From the NCBI RefSeq assembly GCF_000166135.1, contig NC_014666.1, forward strand, positions 8,122,001-8,186,000: a stretch of DNA of 64,000 nucleotides, given 5' to 3'. The stretch is from Pseudofrankia inefficax (GTDB taxonomy: Bacteria; Actinomycetota; Actinomycetes; Frankiales; Frankiaceae). Under the pieces are notes generated by a model that had not been told where the DNA came from, did not search any database, and was given only the letters and a program-made list of their open reading frames with translations. This document shows, piece after piece, positions 51,026-60,149 of the stretch. Both the position numbers and the translations under genes were made by a program. Numbering within the stretch: the first letter of the stretch is position 1; each line of letters starts with the position of its first letter.

Positions 51026-53425
51026 TCAGCGGGCGACGGCCTGGGCCACCGCGGGGCCTGGTTCCAGCTTCCCGAGGGCGGCCGGGAGTGGAGAGGTGTG
51101 CAGAACGGCGAGCGATCGGGTGGCGCGAGTAAGAGCCACGTAGAGGTCGTTCAGGCCGCGCGGAGACTCCTCGACGATCAGATCGGGCTCGACGACGAGG
51201 ACCGCGTCGAACTCCAGGCCCTTGGACTGACGGACGGTGAGGATGGCGACGGGCGAGTCCAGATCCGGTTCGTCGCCGGCCGTCGTGGTGGCGGGGAGGG
51301 CGGCCTCGAGCGCGGGCCGCAGGTCGCCGAGCAGCCCTGACGGGACCAGAACCGCGACGCGGCCGCCATCCGGGCCGTCGCCGAGGGCTTCGCGCAGCTC
51401 GGCAACCTCACTGGCGGCGATCGCGGCCAACTGGCTGGCGAGCGTGTCCGGGGCGACCGTGAGTTCCCACGGCGCGGTGCCCGTCTCCCGGACGGATCGA
51501 GGTGGTTCCAGCCCAGGATCGATCGCCGCCAGCACCTCGGCGGCGACAGCCATGATCTCGGCCGGCGTGCGGTAGTTGACGGTCAGCCGCTCCAGCCGCC
51601 AGCGATCGCCCAGATGGGGCCCGAGAACTCGAGCCCACGACGAGGCGCCGGCGAGGTCACCAGTCTGGGCGACGTCGCCGACCAGCGTCATCGAACGGCT
51701 CGGGCATCGACGCATCACCATGCGCCAGGCCATATGCGACAGTTCCTGCGCCTCATCGACGATGACGTGCCCGAAGGCCCAGGTCCGGTCCGCGGCGGCC
51801 CGTTCGGCGGTCGAACGGTCATCGGAGTCCTCGTGCCGCTCGGCGAGCCGTTCGGCGTCGATGAGGTCGGAGACCATGAGGATGTCCGGGTCGTCGTCCA
51901 TATCCCGGGTGAGGATGTCGACCACGCCCTGCGCGTACGCGATCCGCTCGCGGCGGCGGCGCTCGGCGGCGGCCAGCGCCGCCGCCTCGTCGTCGCCGAG
52001 CAGCTCGGCTGCCTCGTCGAGCAACGGCGCGTCGGCGGAGGTCCACATCCGGTCGGCCGCGCGGCCACCGTGCGGATCGGGCCGCGACAGCAGGTCACGC
52101 TCGGCGTCGGTCAGCCCGGCCGCCTCGGCGGCGGAGGCGAGCAGCTCCGCGTCGGCGAACAGGTCGGCCAGCAGCCACTGCGGTGTCAGCACGGGCCACA
52201 GCTCGTCGAGCGCGGTGAGCACGGCCTCGTCCTGGCGCAGCTCCTGGCGGATGTCGTCGACGACCTCGTCGCCCAGCAGGTTGCTGCCGCCGCCGGGCGC
52301 GTCGTCCTCGCCCAGCGGGTCGTCGGCGTACGGATCGGCGCCGAGGCGATCGGCGTACTGCCGAGCGAGCGCGTCGACGACGGCCTGAACGAAGACGACG
52401 CGGGCCTGGTTGTGCGGCCGATGCGTCGCTCGGGCCCGGTCGCGGGCGGCCTCGCAGGTGGCCGCGTCCAGCAACAGGATGTCGTCCTCGAAGGCGATCT
52501 CCAGCGGTTCGTCCGGCACCCGCTGCCGATCGCGGACGGCGGCGGTGATCAGCTCGACCATCCGCGGGCCACCCTTGAGCTCCGCCGTTTCGCGCGGCTC
52601 CGTTCGCGTGGCGTAGACGCCGGGGAACAGGTCACCGACGGTCGAAAGCACCACGCTGGTCTCACCCAGCGCGGGCAGCACATGGGAGATGTACCGCAGG
52701 AAGGTCGGGTTCGGGCCGATGACCAGGACGCCGCGTTTGGTCAACTGCTCGCGGTACGTATACAGCAGGTACGCGGCCCGGTGCAGCGCGACGGCGGTCT
52801 TACCGGTGCCAGGGCCGCCCTGAACGACGAGGACCCCGGCGTTCTCGGCCCGGATGATGCGGTCCTGCTCGGCCTGGATCGTCTCGACGATGTCGCCCAT
52901 GCGGCCGGTCCGGCCGGCGGTGAGCGCAGCCATCAGCCGGGCCTCGCCGGTCAGCGACTCATGGCCCGTCCCCACGTTGGCATCGGCCAGCTCAAGCACT
53001 TCGTCGTCGATCTCGACGACCCGTCGCCGGGCCGTCCGGATCTGGCGGCGGCGTCGGACGCCCTCGGGAGAGGCTGCCGTCGCCAGGTAGAACGGCCGGG
53101 CGGCGGGAGCCCGCCAGTCGATCAACAGCGGGGCATAGTCGTCCGACTCGTCGAAAATGCCGAGACGGCCGACATAGCGGGTCTCGTCGCCGTCGAGGTC
53201 GAGACGGCCGAAACACAGTCCATCCTCGGCGGCGTCATAGCGGGCGAGCTGACGCGAATAGGTCGAGGCCGCCGCCTGCCGTTCGGTGTGCGCCTGTGGC
53301 CGGCCGCCCGGCCGCTCGGCCAGCACCTCGGCGAGCCGGGTCGACGCCTGTTCCCGGAAGCCGTCAAGACGCTCGTAGAGCATCGAGACATACTCCTGCT
53401 CGTGCTCCACTTCTTCGTTTGACAA
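51026..53425 (-). CDS. helD: HelD/HelR-family RNA polymerase recycling ATPase
   Basis: A 799-aa superfamily 1 ATPase. Residues 1-70 are a charged helical arm (EEVEHEQEYVSMLYERLDGF), as in proteins that enter the RNA polymerase secondary channel. Walker A GGPGTGKT is at 203-210, with VIDEAQELS, VGDVAQ, RQSKGLEFD and VALTRATRS later. It pulls stalled or rifamycin-bound polymerase off DNA in characterised relatives. TTG 53425 is the start because GGGGAG lies 5 nt ahead; the longer frame is low-complexity. I found no rifamycin-associated element upstream. Confidence 0.88.
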   Translation of the reverse strand: MSNEEVEHEQEYVSMLYERLDGFREQASTRLAEVLAERPGGRPQAHTERQAAASTYSRQLARYDAAEDGLCFGRLDLDGDETRYVGRLGIFDESDDYAPLLIDWRAPAARPFYLATAASPEGVRRRRQIRTARRRVVEIDDEVLELADANVGTGHESLTGEARLMAALTAGRTGRMGDIVETIQAEQDRIIRAENAGVLVVQGGPGTGKTAVALHRAAYLLYTYREQLTKRGVLVIGPNPTFLRYISHVLPALGETSVVLSTVGDLFPGVYATRTEPRETAELKGGPRMVELITAAVRDRQRVPDEPLEIAFEDDILLLDAATCEAARDRARATHRPHNQARVVFVQAVVDALARQYADRLGADPYADDPLGEDDAPGGGSNLLGDEVVDDIRQELRQDEAVLTALDELWPVLTPQWLLADLFADAELLASAAEAAGLTDAERDLLSRPDPHGGRAADRMWTSADAPLLDEAAELLGDDEAAALAAAERRRRERIAYAQGVVDILTRDMDDDPDILMVSDLIDAERLAERHEDSDDRSTAERAAADRTWAFGHVIVDEAQELSHMAWRMVMRRCPSRSMTLVGDVAQTGDLAGASSWARVLGPHLGDRWRLERLTVNYRTPAEIMAVAAEVLAAIDPGLEPPRSVRETGTAPWELTVAPDTLASQLAAIAASEVAELREALGDGPDGGRVAVLVPSGLLGDLRPALEAALPATTTAGDEPDLDSPVAILTVRQSKGLEFDAVLVVEPDLIVEESPRGLNDLYVALTRATRSLAVLHTSPLPAALGKLEPGPAVAQAVAR

Positions 53426-53838
53426 TACGTCTCCCCGGACAGTACAATCCGCCTTGCCTATTTTCCCTTTACCTCGCGGTCCGGAGAATTGTAACTGGCC
53501 AAACGGGCCAGGCGAGTTCCCGGGCGGCGCGGTGGGTAGGCGTTCGCGGGTTACCGGCGGCCGTCGGGCTCGCGCCGGGAACGGCCCCACGTGCGTTGGG
53601 CTCCCCGCGGACCCGCAGGTCCCAGGTCGAACGCCCCTTCTGATCCAACGTCGCGGCCCGCTGCGGGCAGCACGTCGGCGTGCTCGCCACCCGCGAGCGA
53701 CTCCGGACGCGGCCGGGCCCCCGGGTGGCCGGCCGGGCCCGCCGATCGCCCTTTCCGCCCGCCAAGAATCGCGACCAGGGCAATTCCCCAATCATCAGGG
53801 GGCGCGACCAGCAATCACCTCGGGCCGGAAAAGACCAA
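53426..53838. other. upstream region of helD
   Basis: No gene supported. It holds the helD promoter side. TACTGT lies 13 nt before the helD ribosome site on the minus strand and may be a -10, but no good -35 matches. Frames on the plus strand are antisense noise. Confidence 0.35.
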
Positions 53839-53869
53839 GGCCGGCGTGTCCGTTGTGGACACGCCGGCC
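53839..53869 (-). terminator. hairpin downstream of binding-lipoprotein gene
   Basis: Perfect 13-bp stem GGCCGGCGTGTCC (53839-53851) with 53857-53869, loop 5, extended by AGACC/GGTCT outside. It lies 101 nt past the stop of the minus-strand gene. Confidence 0.75.
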
Positions 53870-53969
53870 AGGTCTAACGGGTGATTACCAAGCTCTTTCC
53901 GGAGGCGCTTCGAGACTGGCCCGCTGTCGCGGCACTCGCGCGAACCGGAAAATGCTCACCGCTGGCGGA

Positions 53970-55226
53970 TCAGGACTGCGCCGCGACCGTCTTGCCGGGG
54001 ATGACGTCGCCGCAGATCGGGGTCGCGCCCTTGACGAGCTCGAACTTGTCACCGACCAGCTTCGTCATCCAGGAGCAGTTGTCCGGACCGCTGACGACGT
54101 TCACGCGGTCATTGATGTCAACCGTGTGGGAGCCGTACAGGCCCAGCGCGTTCCAGTCGTGGATGCTCTCCAGGCCCTTGAGCAGACCCGCCTGGCTCGG
54201 GGTACCCCCGGCCGCCTTCAGCGCGCGGACCAGCAGGCCGATCGAGACGTAGCCGTTGTACATGGCGAACGTCGGCTCACCGGTGGTACCGCCGCTCTTG
54301 AGGTCGGCCACGAACTGCTTGGTCGCCGCGGTCTGCATCTCGACCGGCTCGTAGCCGAGCAGGAAGTAGACGTTCTGCGCGCTCGCCAGCGCACCCGGGC
54401 CGGCCTGGATCAGGTCGCCGCCGTAGCCGGTCGGCAGCAGCGCGCCCTTCAGCTTGACGCCGGAGTCCCGCAGGCCCTTGATGAGCTCGAAGCCGGTGTC
54501 CGGGTCCGTGGAGGTCACGAGCCCGTCAATGCCGGCGTCCTTCATCTGCAGGACCGCCGGACCGACGTTGGTGCTGCCGAACGGGAACTTGGCGTTCAGG
54601 TAGCCGACCTTGATGCCCGCGGCCTCGGCGGACGCCGCGGAGGCGCTGGCCGACTCAGACGAGATCGGAGAGACGGCGTAGCCCAGCGAAGCCAGGTTGG
54701 TGACACCCACCAGCTTGAAGAACTTGCCCATCGTGGTCGCCACCTTGGTCTGCTGCAGCGGACCGGAGATGGAGAACATGTTCTTCGAGGTGATCCACTC
54801 GGGACCGTCCTCACTGATCCCGATGACCGGGACGTTGTGCGCGGTGAGGTAGTTGGACGCCGTGAAGAGCAGCGACGAGTTCGCGATCACCGCGAGGACG
54901 TGGTCCTGCGTGACGAACTTCTGCGCGATGGAGAGCGCCGTCGTCGGGTTGGTCGCCGTGTCGCCGACGACGTACTTGATCTTGTAGCCATTCCTGGCCG
55001 CGTAGTAGGTCCCCGCCTTCACGCCGGCCTCGACGGTCTTGTTACCGGAGGCCGCCGGGCCAGTGATGTCAGCGAACACGCCGACCGTGATGGTCTGGGT
55101 CGCCCCGGCCGAGCCGGAACCGGTCACGGTCGGGCCGCTCGACCCCGACGAGCCACAGCCAGCGGCTAAGAGCATCGCACCAGCGGCGACCATTGCAGCT
55201 AGGGCGGTACTGCGCTTACGGATCAC
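53970..55226 (-). CDS. ABC transporter substrate-binding lipoprotein (branched-chain amino acid type)
   Basis: A 418-aa type I periplasmic-binding protein. The lipoprotein signal ends LLAAGC with Cys24 as the lipid anchor. ITVGVFADITGPAA starts the mature fold, and VLAVIANSSLLFTASNYL and AMYNGYVSIGLLVRALKAAGG are LivJ-like. The ligand could be an amino acid, amide or aromatic acid. No permease or ATPase genes are adjacent, so it is an orphan component here. Start is GTG 55226 behind GAGG. Confidence 0.88.
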   Translation of the reverse strand: MIRKRSTALAAMVAAGAMLLAAGCGSSGSSGPTVTGSGSAGATQTITVGVFADITGPAASGNKTVEAGVKAGTYYAARNGYKIKYVVGDTATNPTTALSIAQKFVTQDHVLAVIANSSLLFTASNYLTAHNVPVIGISEDGPEWITSKNMFSISGPLQQTKVATTMGKFFKLVGVTNLASLGYAVSPISSESASASAASAEAAGIKVGYLNAKFPFGSTNVGPAVLQMKDAGIDGLVTSTDPDTGFELIKGLRDSGVKLKGALLPTGYGGDLIQAGPGALASAQNVYFLLGYEPVEMQTAATKQFVADLKSGGTTGEPTFAMYNGYVSIGLLVRALKAAGGTPSQAGLLKGLESIHDWNALGLYGSHTVDINDRVNVVSGPDNCSWMTKLVGDKFELVKGATPICGDVIPGKTVAAQS

Positions 55227-55421
55227 TGCTTTTCCTCATCCCACTCGGTGTTGGCGCCGGGACATGTATACGCATCGCAATGGACGGCCACATGACTACA
55301 TAGAGTGACGATCATTGGGTAGGGTCGGCGACGAATTTCGGACGGTGCGCAACCTTTCGCCTGCTCCAGCCAGCACGGAGCACGCGCCGAGCACCTCAAC
55401 TGCCGTTACGGCGTGTGAGCT

Positions 55422-55449
55422 AGGTTACAGATATTGACGTCGGCGTCAA
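55422..55449 (-). promoter_or_regulatory. predicted promoter of binding-lipoprotein gene
   Basis: On the minus strand, TTGACG (55449-55444), a 16-bp spacer, then TAACCT (55427-55422). It is about 195 nt before the GTG, so a long 5' leader would follow. The region 55227-55661 holds no gene. Confidence 0.45.
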
Positions 55450-55609
55450 GCATTGCCCACAGCGGCCCCACACGCAACCGACATACCGCCGCCGCAGGTA
55501 GGTCGCCTGCCCGGCCGGCGAGCGCGACCGGCGTGGACCCGCTGGGTGGCAGAAGTGCCAGCCCCGCAGGCGATAGCGTCCGATTTGAGTGCGCCCAAAG
55601 GCGACAGGT

Positions 55610-55646
55610 CGCGCGACGCCCCGGCCGCCGGCCGGGGCGTCGCGCG
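55610..55646 (-). terminator. 17-bp-stem terminator of M50-like gene
   Basis: Perfect 17-bp GC stem (55610-55626 with 55630-55646), 3-nt loop, 15 nt beyond the stop codon of the minus-strand gene. Confidence 0.85.
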
Positions 55647-55661
55647 CTGTGGTGAGGCGCG

Positions 55662-56723
55662 CTAGACGCGACGAGCGCGGGCGCGGCGGCGAGCCCGCAC
55701 TCCGGGGATCGCGAGCGTCGCGGTCGTGTCAGGGACGAGCATCCGCCGGATGCGCTCGTTCTCCTGGGCAAGCCGCGCCCCGGCCTCGCCAAGCGTCTCG
55801 AGCAGACGCTGGCGCTGTTCCGGGGCGAGCGGCTTCGCTCCCAGCCACAGGGTCCGGGTAAGCCGCGTACTGTCCGGCCCGACCGCACGCAGCGCCGTCT
55901 CCACGCGCAGGGAGTGGTTACGGGCGCCGCGCGCCATCATGCGCCGTGGCGGGTCGAACGCGACCGTCTCGGATTCGACGACGTCCCCGACCGTTGACGG
56001 CGGAACCGGGAACAGGTGAGCGACGAGAATCCGGCCGACTCCCGCGGGCGTGCCAGGCTTCTGGTAGATGCGCTCGACGGTGTCGTCGTAGCTGGTGACG
56101 TTGCGCGGGTCGTCGAGAAAATGCCACACCTGCGCGCGGGGCCGGTCGATGACGACCGATGACTCGCCAATCTTGATCCACTCGACGAGCCGTCGCGAGT
56201 GGATCAGGTTCAGCAGGTGCCGGCCGTCACTGACCGCCCCGGACGAGTGCACCCGCGGCACGAGGTTCGCGACCAGAAAGACGAGGTTCACGACGAAGAC
56301 GAAGACCGTGACGACCGGGAGATAGGTGTGCGCCCCCGGCTGCACCGCCACGCCGTGCCGGAACTCCCAGCCAAGGCTCGCCGGCGCCGTCACCACGACG
56401 ATGAGCAGGTTCACCGCTGCGCCGCCACCGTAGGTGACTATCCCCCGCCAGCCGGCTATCCAGCCGCTTCCCGGCGAAATCAGCGTCGCGGCCCGCCCGA
56501 ACTTGCGGCCGAACTGCAGGAAGCCGCCGCTACGGGAGAAGTCCGCACTGGTCCCACCGACGATGAACCCGCGAACGCGATACCCGACCGCCAACGCGGC
56601 CAGGGCATGGCCGATCTCATGCAGCACGTTGCTGACCAGCACGACCACCGGCAGGCTGGCCACGATCGAGACCAGCGACAGCCACTGCAGCCCCTGACCC
56701 ACGCCGCTCCCATCCACGACCAA
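55662..56723 (-). CDS. M50-like membrane metalloprotease fused to SRPBCC domain
   Basis: A 353-aa protein. The first 175 residues are a small M50-type unit: a hydrophobic helix carrying HEIGH (H35, E36, H39) and more membrane helices (AAVNLLIVVVTAPA; LPVVTVFVFVVNLVFLVANLVP). The second motif is SGAVSDGRHLL, where the S2P Asp would be. From about residue 185 an SRPBCC/START-like domain follows (IDRPRAQVWHFLDDPRNVTSYDDTVERIYQ), ending in a basic tail. I know no standard protein with this pairing. The SRPBCC part would lie in the cytosol and may bind a hydrophobic ligand or sense the membrane. Monocistronic. Confidence 0.75.
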   Translation of the reverse strand: MVVDGSGVGQGLQWLSLVSIVASLPVVVLVSNVLHEIGHALAALAVGYRVRGFIVGGTSADFSRSGGFLQFGRKFGRAATLISPGSGWIAGWRGIVTYGGGAAVNLLIVVVTAPASLGWEFRHGVAVQPGAHTYLPVVTVFVFVVNLVFLVANLVPRVHSSGAVSDGRHLLNLIHSRRLVEWIKIGESSVVIDRPRAQVWHFLDDPRNVTSYDDTVERIYQKPGTPAGVGRILVAHLFPVPPSTVGDVVESETVAFDPPRRMMARGARNHSLRVETALRAVGPDSTRLTRTLWLGAKPLAPEQRQRLLETLGEAGARLAQENERIRRMLVPDTTATLAIPGVRARRRARARRV

Positions 56724-56958
56724 GACCCGCCCCGCGTCCAGCCATCTTGCACCAGGGCCACAGAACGGCGCGTCCGGCCCCTCTTGGCGGATACCCCCAC
56801 ATCCGGAGCCCGCTCAGCACCGCGCACGATTCGCCGAGTAGCTGCGCACGATCGGTAGCGCGGCGTACACGGCCGAAGTAGACGAGAGGGCGGGGCAGGA
56901 CCGGTGACAACTGGATGAATACGCCGGGCTGGCCAGCCTCGCCGCATAGGCTGAGGCC

Positions 56959-57726
56959 GTGCCAAACTCCGTCAACTTTGACCGGATGGCTGACCGTTAC
57001 GACGCGACCAGGGGCGGCGAGCAGCGTGGCTCCCTGGTTGCCGAAGACGTGGCGCCGCATCTGCCGAAAGGGCGGCTACTGGAAATCGGCGTCGGCACTG
57101 GGCTGATCGCCGCCGCGTTCGCCGGCCTGGGCCGGGAGGTCGTCGGAATCGACCTTTCGGAAAAGATGCTCGCCCACGCCACCCGGCGGGTGCCTGGACG
57201 GGTGGTCCGCGCCGACGCCTCGAAGCTGCCGGTGGCTGACGGCTGCGTGGACGCTTGTCTGGCCGTTCACGTCATGCATCTCGTCGGAGACGCACCGGCC
57301 GTCGTGGCCGAGGTTGCCCGGGTATTGCGGCCCGGTGGCCGGTTCGCCGTCGTTGGCGGCGGAGCGAACGTCGATCTCTCGGATATCACCGAGACGATGA
57401 TGGGTATGCAGTCGCAGTTGGAGCGCGGCGCGCTCAAGGAACGCGGGGCGCAGGTCGCCGCCCTGGCGACGACAGCGGAACGGGCCGGTCTGCGGTTGGT
57501 CGAGGATCTCGTCAGCGTGCACGAGGTCGGCCAGACAACACCGGCGCAGGCGGCAGAAGGCGTCGAGCAGCGGCTGTGGTCCCGGCTGTGGGATCTTTCG
57601 GCCGAGACCTGGGCCGAGGTGGTCGAGCCGACGATCGTGCTGCTACGCCGGCTGCCCGACCAGGACCGCCCTCGTTCCAGCGTGCTCCGCAGCCCGGTCC
57701 AGATCTTCGAGGCACCCGCCGTCTAG
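56959..57726 (+). CDS. class I SAM-dependent methyltransferase
   Basis: A 255-aa methyltransferase of the UbiE/type 11 kind. FDRMADRYDATRGGE, LLEIGVGTGLIAAAFA (SAM loop), GIDLSEKML and LRPGGRFAVVG are clear. The substrate is unknown. GTG 56959 is placed exactly 6 nt after TAGGCT, with no ribosome site: a probable leaderless start. It converges on a VOC gene over a strong bidirectional hairpin. Confidence 0.88.
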   Translation: MPNSVNFDRMADRYDATRGGEQRGSLVAEDVAPHLPKGRLLEIGVGTGLIAAAFAGLGREVVGIDLSEKMLAHATRRVPGRVVRADASKLPVADGCVDACLAVHVMHLVGDAPAVVAEVARVLRPGGRFAVVGGGANVDLSDITETMMGMQSQLERGALKERGAQVAALATTAERAGLRLVEDLVSVHEVGQTTPAQAAEGVEQRLWSRLWDLSAETWAEVVEPTIVLLRRLPDQDRPRSSVLRSPVQIFEAPAV

Positions 57727-57746
57727 CGTCCCGGTGCGGCGGGACC

Positions 57747-57791
57747 ACCCGGTGAGCGCCCGAGCTCGCCGGCTCCGGGCGCTCACCGGGT
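57747..57791. terminator. bidirectional 16-bp-stem terminator
   Basis: Perfect 16-bp stem ACCCGGTGAGCGCCCG (57747-57762) with 57776-57791, loop 13, between convergent genes. Confidence 0.88.
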
Positions 57792-57800
57792 AAGAGGCGG

Positions 57801-58589
57801 TCACCCCTTGTTCGGACCCATGATCTTGAAGGTGGCGCCGGTCGCGTCGGCGGCCTCGGCGAGCCGGCCGTACGGCGTGTCCTCGGGCTCCCGCAGGGCC
57901 TTCCCACCCAGTTCGGCAATCTTCGCCGTCGCCGCATCGGCGTCCTCGACGTTGAAGTACACCGACCAGCTGGACGGCGCCCCCGCCGGAAGGAAGCTGC
58001 TCGCGTCCATCACTCCCGCCTGCTGCTCACCGGCGGCGTTGACCAGCGTCGCGTAGCGGAACTCGTCGGTATCAGACACCACCTGGACCGTCCAGCCGAA
58101 CGCATCCCGGTAGAAGTCGAGGACAGCGGCGAAGTCCCGAGTGAACAGCTCGAACCAGACGGGCGCACCCGGTTCGCCGACCTTCGCGAAGCCGGCGTGC
58201 GTACCAGGCTGCCACAGGCCGATGGCCGCACCGCCAGGGTCAAGCACGACCGCGAACACTCCCAGGTCTCCCACCGGCATCGGCGGGGCGATCACCTGGC
58301 CACCGCGGTCCACGACGGCGGCGACCGTCTTCTCCGCGTCGTCGGCGCGCAGGTAGACCGACCAGCGGTCGGCCACCGCCTCCGCCGGCATCCCCGGCTG
58401 GTAGCCCATGCCACCGGCGACCGGCTCGCCCGCCCGCAGGAAGTTGAAATACCCGCCGAACTCCTCACTCCCGGCCTCCGCCGTCCAACCGAACAGCTCT
58501 CCGTAGAAGGCCCGGGCGGCGTCCGTGTCGGTCGTCATCAGGTCGATCCAGATCGGGCCGCCGGCGACGGTGCTGTCTGGCTTGGGCAT
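57801..58589 (-). CDS. two-domain VOC family protein
   Basis: A 262-aa protein with two tandem VOC domains: IWIDLMTTDTDAARAFYGELFGW at the start, and VWFELFTRDFAAVLDFYRDAFGW near residue 133. Relatives are annotated as CFP-30B-like or glyoxalase-like hydroxylases; the function is unknown. ATG 58589 is chosen because AAAGGAG lies 6 nt upstream; the longer frame to 58760 lacks one. Confidence 0.88.
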   Translation of the reverse strand: MPKPDSTVAGGPIWIDLMTTDTDAARAFYGELFGWTAEAGSEEFGGYFNFLRAGEPVAGGMGYQPGMPAEAVADRWSVYLRADDAEKTVAAVVDRGGQVIAPPMPVGDLGVFAVVLDPGGAAIGLWQPGTHAGFAKVGEPGAPVWFELFTRDFAAVLDFYRDAFGWTVQVVSDTDEFRYATLVNAAGEQQAGVMDASSFLPAGAPSSWSVYFNVEDADAATAKIAELGGKALREPEDTPYGRLAEAADATGATFKIMGPNKG

Positions 58590-58771
58590 GCTGGCTCCTT
58601 TGGCTGGGCGCACGGAACCGACGGAAACGCGGCCGCCTGGTCGGCGCGCTTCCTGGCCCGTGAGCGGGTCACTGAGATGCTTCTTTGACCTGCCCGCCGC
58701 GCCGAAGTCATCGGTCCCCGGGATTTTCTGCCCATGCCCGCCGAATGTCGGCCAGGCCAACCAGGTGAGTC

Positions 58772-59401
58772 CTACCGGAGGGACGGCGCCAGTCCGGTGG
58801 GGATCGGGAGGTCACAAGCAGGCTCCGGCGAGCCGGCGACGAGCCGAACCGGGACGACGCCGGCCCAGTGACCCAGCTCGAGGTCAGCCTCATCGTCGAT
58901 CGGCCCCCCAGTCCGCACCTTGAGCGCGACATCCGTGGTCTCGGCCGCGAGATCGACGGCAAGCACCGACGTCGCCGCGAGCTCCTTCGCCGTCGGCGGG
59001 CGGCACTGGGCGGACCGTTCGGTACCGACCCGGTCGACCAGGGCGCCCAGCATCCGGCTCTTCTCCGCGGCGTCGGTCACCAGCCGGGCGTCACCGTGCA
59101 CGACCACCGACCGGTAGTTCAACGAATGGTGAAACGCGGACCGGGCGATCACCAGCCCATCGAGCAACGAAACCGTGACGCAGACCGACAACGGTCCGGA
59201 GCGGGCCGCCGCAAGAATCCGCGCCGCCGATGATCCGTGTACATAGAGAGTGTCGTCGACGCGGGCGTGCAGCGTGGGCAGCACGTGCGGCCGGCCGTCG
59301 ACGACCACGCCGACATGACAGAACAGCGCCTCGTCGAGAACAGCGTGCGCGGCCGCGCGGTCGGTGACGAAACGGTCGCGATGGCGAGTCGGGCTCAGCA
59401 T
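58772..59401 (-). CDS. pyridoxamine 5'-phosphate oxidase-fold flavin-binding protein
   Basis: A 209-aa split-barrel protein: CHVGVVVDGRPHVLPTLHARVDDTLYVHGS, SVCVTVSLLDGLVIARSAFHHSLNYRSVVVHG. This matches the actinobacterial FMN-binding PPOX group (nitroreductase or flavin/nucleotide-binding). Members reduce cofactors such as F420-linked substrates or simply bind flavin. The start at 59401 and the absence of neighbours on the strand leave the role open. Confidence 0.88.
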   Translation of the reverse strand: MLSPTRHRDRFVTDRAAAHAVLDEALFCHVGVVVDGRPHVLPTLHARVDDTLYVHGSSAARILAAARSGPLSVCVTVSLLDGLVIARSAFHHSLNYRSVVVHGDARLVTDAAEKSRMLGALVDRVGTERSAQCRPPTAKELAATSVLAVDLAAETTDVALKVRTGGPIDDEADLELGHWAGVVPVRLVAGSPEPACDLPIPTGLAPSLR

Positions 59402-60149
59402 GGAGCCATCCTCCGGGCCGGCTCCGGCGGACGTCCAGCGAATTTACGCGGGCGGACAGCCACTCGGCGAAATCTCCTACCGGGTTACTGGAAAGCGCCT
59501 CGCCGGCAATCACGAAAGCGTTTTCGGTATTGCGCCGTTCCGCAGCCCTGGGCGGGCCGTCCAACTGGGTCGTCATCGGCCAGCCGTACCGAGCCACCGC
59601 GCGTGACAGATCAGACCATCACGATCTCCGGCCAGCACCCAGCCGGGTCACGGCCAGGATCCCCCCCCCCCGCGATCCGGGCTGCCGGTCTTCGCGTTCC
59701 GCCGAACGGCCCATCGGCGCGTTCCGGACGACCGCGCACTCCCGCACGTCCCGGCACGGCAGATCCTCGCGTTCCGCGGAACGCGGCGCACGCCGCGATC
59801 GGCACGACAGCGCACTCCCACACGTCCCTACCCACACGTCCCGGCACAGCCGATCTTCGCGTTCCGCGGAACGGGTGCACGGCGCGTTCCGCACGACAGC
59901 GGATCGCCATGTTCGCCGACGCGGTCGATCCCGCGACGCGCACGGAGGCGGATCTGCCGGTTCCGCGGTGCGGTCGATCCCGGCCGCCCGGCGACGGCCG
60001 CCACCAGCGGGGATCGCGCGAGGCAGGGGCCCGTCGCGGGGGGCTCCGACTGATCGACGGGAGGCCCTGGGTGCGCCGAGGTACGGGAATGCGGGCTGGC
60101 CGCCGTAGCTTGGGGTGGTGGAGGGAATTCCGACCGAGGAAGGCCAGCG
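59402..60149. other. repeat-rich intergenic region
   Basis: About 750 bp with no credible gene. It contains an 11-C run at 59661-59671 and a 75-bp imperfect tandem repeat (listed separately). Frames on both strands pass through the repeats but have no family motif or ribosome site. Confidence 0.5.
59687..59925. repeat. 75-bp imperfect tandem repeat, three units
   Basis: Units begin at 59687, 59762 and 59852 with TCGCGTTCC-type cores and share cacgtcccggcac. The middle unit is 90 bp because a 15-bp piece (cccacacgtccc...) is duplicated inside it. TTCCGCGGAA palindromes recur at the start of units 2 and 3. Confidence 0.7.

Noticed and set aside
51614..53422. A 602-aa plus-strand ORF opposite helD
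   Set aside because: Shadow of the HelD frame; no domain resemblance.
53426..53540. Rifamycin-associated element upstream of helD
   Set aside because: No long palindrome with the expected GGGGCTTGC-type arms is present.
53454..55169. A 571-aa plus-strand ORF opposite the binding lipoprotein
   Set aside because: Passes through a terminator hairpin and is antisense to a clear LivJ-like gene.
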